Part shown: piece by piece, positions 57,701 through 64,000 of the stretch | Position numbering within the stretch: position 1 is the first letter of the stretch | How the letters are laid out: every line of letters begins with the position of its first letter | From: Ascidia mentula | Lineage: Eukaryota > Chordata > Ascidiacea > Phlebobranchia > Ascidiidae | Direction of reading: 5' to 3' | DNA length: 64,000 nt | NCBI GenBank assembly: GCA_947561715.1 | Contig: OX387203.1 | Span: 18,414,001-18,478,000, forward strand | Made by a program: the position numbers and the translations under genes | The notes under the pieces: generated by a model | Told to the model about the DNA's origin: nothing | Seen by the model: the letters and a program-made list of their open reading frames with translations, nothing else | The model's database searches: none

Positions 57701-60700
57701 AATGAAATACAAACAATACTTAACAAAAGTGAAAGGTGACGTGAAGGAAATAAAATTCGTTACACAAGCATCTTAAATGTCTATGTGGCAAAGTAATTTC
57801 AAAATACCGTGTCACGACTGGGCTTCGGATGAAACCCATCCCATTGTAACCACGCAGACTGAGAGTGTTTGTTGATTAGTTGAACATGTGGTACCTGTTA
57901 TATTCTAATGCCTGATGAGAAGGTTGTGTGTAATATATGAGGCAATAATACTAAATGAATTCAATACAACCTGTTTTTAATCAGCCAATATCTTGTACTT
58001 TTGTTATAGTTTTTGACAATGGCCCCTACTTCGTTCATGCTTGTGTGCATTTAGAACTTCCGGCCCCATCTTTATAATCTCGGTGTCTCTGCAGGGATTG
58101 GTTGTTATGACGCGGTCAACATCCCCCTCTTTACTGACCTCTCACTTCTCTCTGCTTTAAACAATATTACAAACCCCGCATACTGGAAATACACTCTTGA
58201 ACTCACTTCTGCACACACACTTGGAATCTTTAAACATCTATTTCACGTCTGCCCATCCATGCAGCTCTTGCTAACTCTGGTTAAAAACACCCTCAACGCA
58301 CTTCTCCTTAACTTTCCCAAACCCCAACAACCTAACACACCCTACGCCACAACCCTTGTGGCCCTTCTGAACACCTCTATGTTGCCATATCATTTCGAGA
58401 CCCGTAACTGTATCCGCAATGACCTCCGCCCTTTGAACAGAATCCCCAACACCTAATCCAGTCACTTAAACATTCCATAAACTTTAGGCTCTCAATCCAG
58501 CGGAACAGGGACAACACCTTTCCTTAATGCGTCCTGGCCGATGTCAAACATTCTATAAATATAAATTAATCAACGTTCTCTTCACCCCATTCTTACATCA
58601 GCAAAACTTAATCCTGTGCCATTACCTGTTTTTTTTTGTTCTTCACGTTTAACATAACTTCCTCTTTCTGGCGTCTTTTTTCCAATCTCATTAATCTTCT
58701 CCCATATTTTTTTTCCATTTAATATTATGTAACATGGGTTTAATTCATATTATTGGCTCCACTTCGCTTGCATGCAAGATAAGCAAATCCTGACAAAATT
58801 ATCAACAAAAAACGTTTTGCAAATTTGCCATCAATCCAAGCAACCATTTTAAGTTTCTGGCTTTACTCCCACCATTAAAAACTCTTTTTTTACCACGACG
58901 GGATGCGAACCCAGAATATTCCGGCCACGATCAGACTTTCTTCTTGGTATGGAGGAATGGCCAACTTGTCAGCGAAAGCAATCGAGCTTTTGAATAATCG
59001 ACTTACATGCGACGGGAATATTTTGAAGGTGGTCGAATTTTGGGAAAGTTTCCTGTATATTTTTGCAGAACCATGTTTGCTGCTTGAGTTCGAGTTGGGC
59101 AGAAAACCTACATGGGTTTCTGCGACGTCGCATTTAAGGTAGTTTGCGTAGTTGTGTTGGATTACCGAAGAATTAAAGTGCGCATTTCACAAACAAAAGC
59201 TTTTACGTCGGTACGTGCGCCAGGTACTGAATTTACAAGAAAGTAGATCAGAATAACATTAAATACGTGCCTGTTGTAAGTATACACTTTTCGTACACTA
59301 TATGTGGTAATAATGCCACGTGTTACGGAACAATGCGCCACGTGTTTGGTAACAATGCTCAATTTAAAAACAATGTGTTAAACAGGCGAACATGAAACAT
59401 TTAGTTTTCTCGGTAAATTATACAAAAAGATTGACGTTTACGTTTATTTGAAATTTAATTCAACGCAAACTGTGATGCGATCGGCGTGTTGACCACCCCT
59501 GATATAAGCCTTTGCTTATCTTAGATTAACCCTTTGCGCCACCCACTGGGTAAAGGTCATTTCTTACCTCGACAATATTATTGTTGCGTGGGACTGTTTC
59601 GCAATCAATAATTTCCTTTCAATATCGAAGCAAAAACACTTCTGAATGCATGGGGTTTTGAAACTGTCTCCGAATTTAATACAAATTATTCCAAATTGTT
59701 TATTTCAAGTAAGACAAACCCTGATAACATCGTCTATTGGTTGGTCTGAACTAATACAACGAATGTAGGGAACATATTTAAGTGCTTTCACCTCATGTAA
59801 GGACTGGTGAGGTTTTCAGGATAAGTGGGAAAGTTGTCAGGTTTCTCATCACTTCCGTCCCTGCCACCTCGGAAACTAGTACCATCACAAAACCACGCAG
59901 CCCACACCTCCCTCCCATCATCGCAAGTGAACCCTGCACAAAACACATGAACGTAAATCGATTTGAAATCCATAGAAATCTGTAAAACTAAACAATATAT
60001 CAAATTAATCGAAAGTTTTTAATTTGTAACAAAATACTTACTTTCGCCATTTTTATAAAGTTTATACTGTGCTGAAGCAATTGTGATGAAGGAGAGCAGG
60101 ATTCCAACCACCTTCAACCAATACCTGATAAAAACACAAAGAGTTTATATCTTGTAATGATATATTTCTCTAATTCAGAGGAATGACGTCATCATTGATT
60201 TTAGTGGACTTTTACAAACTTTATGTCAAGAAAAACTGCAAGGTTATTTAAGTTAACTTGTAACCTCCAAAATGGCTTTTCTATCAACTGTCGTCACTGG
60301 TTCAACCATATGTCTGATATAAATCCTTTAAACCACGTTTAGTTTACTCCAGCACATAAAAAGGCTCGGCAAATATTGTAAGCAACCGTTTATAACCAGA
60401 TGTCACATTGTGACCTGGTATAATTTTTTGCGCGATTTGAACGGACCAAAATTTCGTCCCGCACTCACAGTGCGGCTGGCGAAGCGTGAGACACCGGGCA
60501 ACTTTATGAGACAAATTGATTATTCACTTTGATTCACGTACTAGGCCAAGTTTAACCTCAACAAACCTTGGTCCCAGCCACGATGAGACTTTGCAGAGAA
60601 ATAACAACATTAAATAATTAAAAATATCCGCGCTTGGTTTGACCCAGGAGAATATTTATTTTCATTATTATCGCACAAAATGTAGGCTTATTTATGGTTT

Positions 60701-60767
60701 CACCGAGAAAAAAGTGGATATTTCTTAACTTGGAGATAATTTAATAGCTTACAAACCTTGCTCCCAT
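45779..60767 (-). CDS. LDLa-module GPCR, gene 2, probably disrupted
   Basis: Exons: 60,757-60,767; 60,042-60,124; 59,792-59,933; 52,881-53,201; 52,431-52,613; 51,999-52,373; 51,654-51,824; 50,328-50,400; 48,684-48,971; 48,444-48,575; 47,596-47,760; 47,224-47,520; 46,427-46,851; 45,779-46,367. Splice sites and phases match gene 1 throughout and exon lengths differ only by whole codons (total 3,255 nt in both). The 7TM part has the same NLSVSDLLMG, NPLIY and final ETDL. An in-frame TAG at 46,654-46,656, after TM4, lies between two small compensating indels. If real, it removes TM5-TM7. The first LDLa module has lost the Cys of the DCRDGSDE core (GGRDGSDE here). Intron 3 holds a Ty3/Gypsy-like LTR element. 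Either a recent pseudogene or an assembly error at the stop. Confidence 0.8.
50087..50243. repeat. 26-nt templated filler beside its source, intron 8 of gene 2
   Basis: CATGTAGGTATCACAAATCA at 50,087 recurs at 50,218 exactly where about 1 kb of the unit 1 intron (18.25-19.22 kb) is missing. The arrangement looks like a deletion scar with a copied insert. Confidence 0.7.
51155..51228 (+). repeat. 25-bp short tandem repeat, three units
   Basis: Same unit as at 20,521-20,575, with one more copy. The difference shows copy-number change since the array duplication. Confidence 0.7.
53493..54060. mobile_element. relic of the hammerhead-bearing repeat family, intron 3 of gene 2, left part
   Basis: The minus strand at 53,493-53,528 reads CTGATGA...CAAAACAG, a decayed hammerhead core. 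The plus strand then carries the shared GTTGGGCACCAAATTAGGTG word and coding-like pieces (LCQAIANLSSLSR; DRLTKATLSKASTALVC). It matches 22,797-23,350 of unit 1. The element is broken. Confidence 0.6.
54205..54275 (+). mobile_element. tRNA-like fragment (SINE-type box B)
   Basis: CTGGGTTCAAATCCCGGGG is a good box B and T arm. The upstream part (GTTGCAAGAAGGG) is a poor box A. It has no counterpart in unit 1 and lies just outside the LTR element. Confidence 0.4.
54420..55067 (-). repeat. LTR, 3' copy of the minus-strand element
   Basis: TG...CA-bounded, 648 bp, preceded by CAAG at 54,416-54,419. It is almost identical to the partner at 57,117-57,764. Confidence 0.95.
57117..57764 (-). repeat. 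LTR, 5' copy of the minus-strand element
   Basis: 648 bp, followed by CAAG at 57,765-57,768. A TGGCGAGCACGCC-like sequence lies just inside on the minus strand where a primer binding site is expected. Confidence 0.95.
58030..58740 (+). mobile_element. hammerhead family, right part with open tail frame
   Basis: A plus-strand frame runs from at least 58,105 to 58,456. It contains AVNIPLFTDLSLLSALNN, KHLFHVCPSM and TRNCIRNDLRPLNRIPNT, and its last part is homologous to the 34,850-35,060 frame. Terminal words such as GCGTCCTGGCCGATGTCAAA also occur at 23,420 and, in diverged form, at 35,020. Unit 1 lacks most of this frame. I do not recognise the protein. Confidence 0.5.
58891..58985 (-). mobile_element. 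tRNA-derived SINE, intron 3 of gene 2
   Basis: Paralogue of the SINE at 23,926-24,020. Its box B carries a substitution (GATGCGAACC on the plus strand). Confidence 0.55.
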
Positions 60768-61095
60768 TTTTGGTCTGAGGTCAACACGACAGAACCTGCA
60801 CTGATCCGTCTTAAATCCACCCTCTGATCAACCAACGACTTCTACAAAGCCAACGACTTTATTATATAATGTTTGTTGACATAGATTTATTGCAGCCAAA
60901 CTACCCATACCTGTATAAGATTGAAAAGTTTGTTTGCAAATAAGCTGGCCCAAATCACAGTAAACTCTGCAACAAAAATATTTGCAGAAGTTTTATGGAA
61001 ACGGAAATCAAAATGAATATATTTATTTTACTGAAGAGAGAAGCCTAGTTTTTATTTAAGCAACCTTTCTACTTCCTATAGGTTTAAATCCGTAC

Positions 61096-61262
61096 CCCAA
61101 AACCATACCGGAGACACGTAGGAATGCCTGACACCATGTGTTTCATGCTGGTGCCACGCGGCCGAAAATTCGGTGACAATTGTGCTACGCTGGTGCCATG
61201 TGGCCCAAATTTTGTTCTATGTTTGCCATCCTGGTGCTACGTGGCCCATGTCACTTTTTCTT
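61096..61262. repeat. minisatellite flank without the array
   Basis: The block matches 40,662-40,824 but is preceded by unit 2 upstream sequence in place of the 36-bp array. It marks the right end of unit 2 similarity. Confidence 0.8.
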
Positions 61263-61870
61263 AGACCAGGTTCATCCCAATGAAATTTGCAAAGGAAAAT
61301 CCAAGCGAATGAATGAAGCACACGGGGGTCTTGATTCCTTTTAACTTTGGCGACGAAAATGAGAAAAATCTGTAAACTTCGCCGATTTAATTCGTGCCAT
61401 AGCATCGGCCCCACCTTACCTAGTGTAAAACCATGTTTGCTGTTAAGTGCAACATTAAACTCATCTTTTTACAGAAGGATACATAAATATTCACGCTGAC
61501 CTTTTTGCGTCATAGATTATTGCATTGCTTTAGCTGAGCGAAAAATATGATGACGCTCATAAAACGTCAAATAACAACGTTTGACCAACAAGGTTTGCAG
61601 GAAGGGAAAAGATTGGAGATGTTTAAAACAAATCAAATTGATCCCTCGATTTGTATGAGGGGAAGAGAATATGGAGTTTGCCAGGTATTTAAGCAGGAGT
61701 TGCAGCCGAAAACCAAAAATTTGAACGCCCGAAACGAGTTCATGTGGGTGCCTAGTGTTTACAAATGTAGCGTAAATCTTTCCTATATGTAACGCCACTA
61801 GGTGTCACAATATACCAATATTGCTGTAGCTTTTGCATGCCCATTGTTTAACTGTTCACGCCTTGTTATT
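61262..61870. other. unique sequence, no recognisable gene
   Basis: Opposing frames at 61,517-61,798 overlap each other and show no family features. No splice context supports a gene. Confidence 0.4.
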
Positions 61871-61872
61871 AC

Positions 61873-62165
61873 GTATAGAAGCAACGTTTTCCATAAGGTT
61901 GATTTTACGATCAACTCTAAAAATAATTATGTTACATTATTACACACCCTACTAGTTGAAAACAAGCAACGTTAATCATAAGCAACAACACACAGACTTA
62001 CATATGTTTTGTACGCGACCAGAAGCAGATATTCCCAATGACAACAGCAACAATAAGAACGGCATCAAGTGCCAAGGAGGCTATGTTCATGATTGCAGAA
62101 TTTGGTATTGATTCATTTGTAGCAGAAGTTTGGAGATCAATTGCTCGTTGTTGCTGTTGTTGCTT
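61873..62165 (-). pseudogene. small membrane gene, copy C (partial)
   Basis: The TM exon (from 62,002) encodes IMNIASLALDAVLIVAVVIG and a FWSRTK stop-transfer. The 44-nt exon is at 61,873-61,916 with matching phase. Upstream, the stalk (TSATNESIPNSA) is fused directly to the TM exon without the spacer seen in copy A. The stalk is cut short by a junction near 62,165 and no terminal tail exon is seen. It is probably a truncated copy, or it shows the ancestral fused exon. Confidence 0.5.
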
Positions 62166-64000
62166 TTTTGAATAACATTTATCACAATAAGAAACTGATG
62201 GTGCCTTTAGGTGAAATAAAGCTGAGCTGTCTGCATGAACTGTGTAAATTCACATAGAAATACATAGCAACCTGTCAGTTAATTATTTTGAAACAATGGG
62301 TTTTCATGACAACAATATTTGAACAACGATGCCCACTTATAGTTGCTTGTTGCTGCATCCCGTTTAACGACCTCTCTTTAGCAAAATAGTCAACATAATG
62401 TGGAAGTCTTCGCCTGGTTTTGCGGGCAAGTTATTCATCAGGCAGCAAGCTGAACGGATGAGAATTAAATTCCTCGCAACAGTGGCGTAACCGCAACTTA
62501 CATCAATCATAATTGGTTCCAAGACAAGCATGGGAACGTATGTTTGATTTAAATCCATTCAAATAGTGACTGTGCTTTTCAAAGCGCAATATATTTGCCT
62601 TTATTAGAAAGCTGACTGAATTAACATGTTGCAAAACGTTTCCATGTTTCTGTTATGATGAGACATAAGAGTTTATATTTATCATCTTGCTGCAATACAG
62701 AAGTAATGCCATGCGCTCGCATAGCAAGGCAGGATCGCCCCACTACGCAGGCCCTTTATATTTGGCGATCACAGCTCTAATATTCTTGGCGATCACAGCT
62801 CTTGCTGTAATATTTACGTTTTGTTGTTACATTTGTTACTATTCCACATAAACATTACGCCAATAGATATTAACATTAATTAATTTTTTCAATGTTCGTC
62901 ACAAAAATGTCTGACCACAAAGAATGGACGCAGCCAGACACATCGGCTACCTGAACCACACATAGTTTCATTAAAAGGATTCCGCAGGTTAAACATTAGG
63001 TCTTAAACTCGCTGTTTTTGTTCTTTATAAGAGATATTGTAGATTATATTGTTATTTTTCACCACAACTGGTCCCAATAATTTGTGGATTCCGATCCGGA
63101 AAAATTCTTTGGCGCCAATTTCGGCGGTTATCTTGGCCAACAATATCAATCAGGATATAGGTTGAGTTTTTAATAGATTTTAACAAGCTCATCAATTCCA
63201 CAACGGAATTCAATCAAATTTTATTTCTGCACAAAATGAACTGAACGCGTATAAACAATAATAATGCAAAACAAAATGGAATGAGGACCGATAACATGAT
63301 GAAGGAATCGAGTTGATATTCATTCCTTCCTTACCCTGAGGAAGCCATGTTGGATAACAGACGAAACGTCGGTCAATAAAGTAACGTTTTTATTGTGTCG
63401 GAGGAACAGACATTAAATTTGACAAAACGATTGTAATATGTATGTGAAAGTTTAAATATTTTTTAACGAAAACACTTTAAAGAGATAAAACTAACCGCTA
63501 GTTTGTTCCAAACGGTAGTTGATGGCAAGAAGAATTAACTTCAAACAAAAAATCTTGTTGCTGCTCGTTTGATGCCACGTTACGATAAACGCAATTCTTA
63601 TTGGTATTTAAACTGACAGTTTGTCCTGCCAAGAATTTTACAACAGCTTGTTTGCATTAAATCATACTTATCCATGTTATCCATGATACACAGTATTATG
63701 TACAAGGCATGTGAAAGGTGGTTTTCAACAATTTTCGGTGAAGTAGTTGGCAGAATATATTTCCCTCTACCGATAGTTTGTATTGGTTTCATGAAACATT
63801 TCCAACATAATAACATCATATTTACAAGTGAACGATCATCCAGCAACATGATAAGTTCATATCCGTCGTTAAACACACTGATTTCATCCCCATTATGTTC
63901 CAACTTTATCATATTTCATCTCATACGATGGATGAATGGTACTTTGCACGCCACAAATGCACTCAAATGTTTCTCCAATTCGATAGAAAACAAAATAAAG
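62165..64000. repeat. tandem array unit 3, left part
   Basis: The stretch matches 41,250-42,110 and then 44,500-45,390 of copy 2. It ends inside the conserved block that precedes the last GPCR exon by about 0.4 kb in units 1 and 2. A third GPCR gene or its relic is expected just beyond the right edge. Confidence 0.85.
63330..63380 (+). ncRNA. hammerhead-type motif, Penelope-like
   Basis: Same sequence as 44,720-44,770: CTGAGGA, TGTTGGATAACA, GAAACGTCGGTC. Its presence in both units shows that it predates the duplication. Confidence 0.4.

Larger units (their letters stand above)
54420..57764 (-). mobile_element. Ty3/Gypsy-like LTR retrotransposon, young, internally depleted
   Basis: Two 648-bp LTRs (54,420-55,067 and 57,117-57,764) begin TGTTACGG and end TTACA, and are flanked by a 4-bp duplication, CAAG. 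Scanning by eye, I see about four differences between the LTRs, so the insertion is recent. The interior, minus strand, carries one long frame with a Gag-like region and a CCHC knuckle (CYGCGGLGHMRRDC), a scrap of the reverse transcriptase start, and the C-terminal part of integrase. Most of pol is missing, so the copy is broken (one large internal loss) and could move only with help. It sits in intron 3 of GPCR gene 2, in the same orientation as the gene. Confidence 0.9.
44400..61090. repeat. tandem array unit 2
   Basis: The block is collinear with unit 1 from its downstream flank to about 320 bp upstream of the start codon. It is longer than unit 1, mainly because of the LTR element and extra repeat sequence in intron 3. 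It is shorter in intron 8, where about 1 kb was lost. Confidence 0.9.

Noticed and set aside
54420-57764. LTR element as a complete, autonomous retrotransposon
   Set aside because: The interior lacks most of pol, so it can only be a dependent copy.

Overview
The window is eukaryotic and AT-rich, with GT-AG introns (some only 54-60 nt), LDL-receptor-class-A (LDLa) GPCR genes, a C-type lectin-like gene and many decayed transposons. I infer a marine invertebrate, most likely an ascidian of the Ciona type. That rests on gene style and compact introns, not on a database match.

The backbone is a tandem array of minus-strand GPCR genes. Unit 1 (about 12.19-26.42 kb) carries gene 1, coding 13,606-26,076. 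I resolve 14 exons and a 1,084-residue protein: signal peptide, about nine LDLa or LDLa-like modules, then seven transmembrane segments of the LGR/relaxin-receptor/GRL101 kind. Unit 2 (about 44.40-61.09 kb) carries gene 2 with the same 14 exons and phases, but an in-frame TAG lies after TM4. A third unit begins at about 62.1 kb and runs off the right edge. A relic of the TM4 exon lies at 42.12-42.43 kb. A small, probably single-pass membrane gene (Thr-rich stalk, TM, short tail) recurs beside the units at 6.3-7.0, 40.8/43.6 and 61.9-62.1 kb.

Left arm: a tRNA-like gene at 1.67 kb, a Penelope-like relic at 2.2-3.15 kb, an unidentified exon at 4.6-4.9 kb, and a two-gene DNA transposon (7.23-12.19 kb: DUF4806-type protein plus a transposase-like protein) bounded by short inverted repeats and replacing about 0.7 kb of the flank repeat.

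Spacer between units 1 and 2 (26.4-44.4 kb): a three-exon C-type lectin-like gene (30.35-31.12 kb), a broken Penelope-like reverse transcriptase (32.7-34.3 kb), an element with hammerhead ribozyme motifs in inverted end repeats (34.6-35.6 kb), a LINE scrap (36.0 kb), a 36-bp minisatellite (39.93-40.66 kb) and a 170-bp tandem duplication (43.06-43.40 kb).

Intron 3 of both GPCR genes contains remains of the same hammerhead-bearing family and a tRNA-derived SINE. In gene 2 this intron also received a young, internally depleted Ty3/Gypsy-like LTR element (54,420-57,764). No gene cluster forms a pathway; the shared theme is local duplication of receptor genes followed by repeat invasion. All exon models come from reading splice signals and frames by eye.
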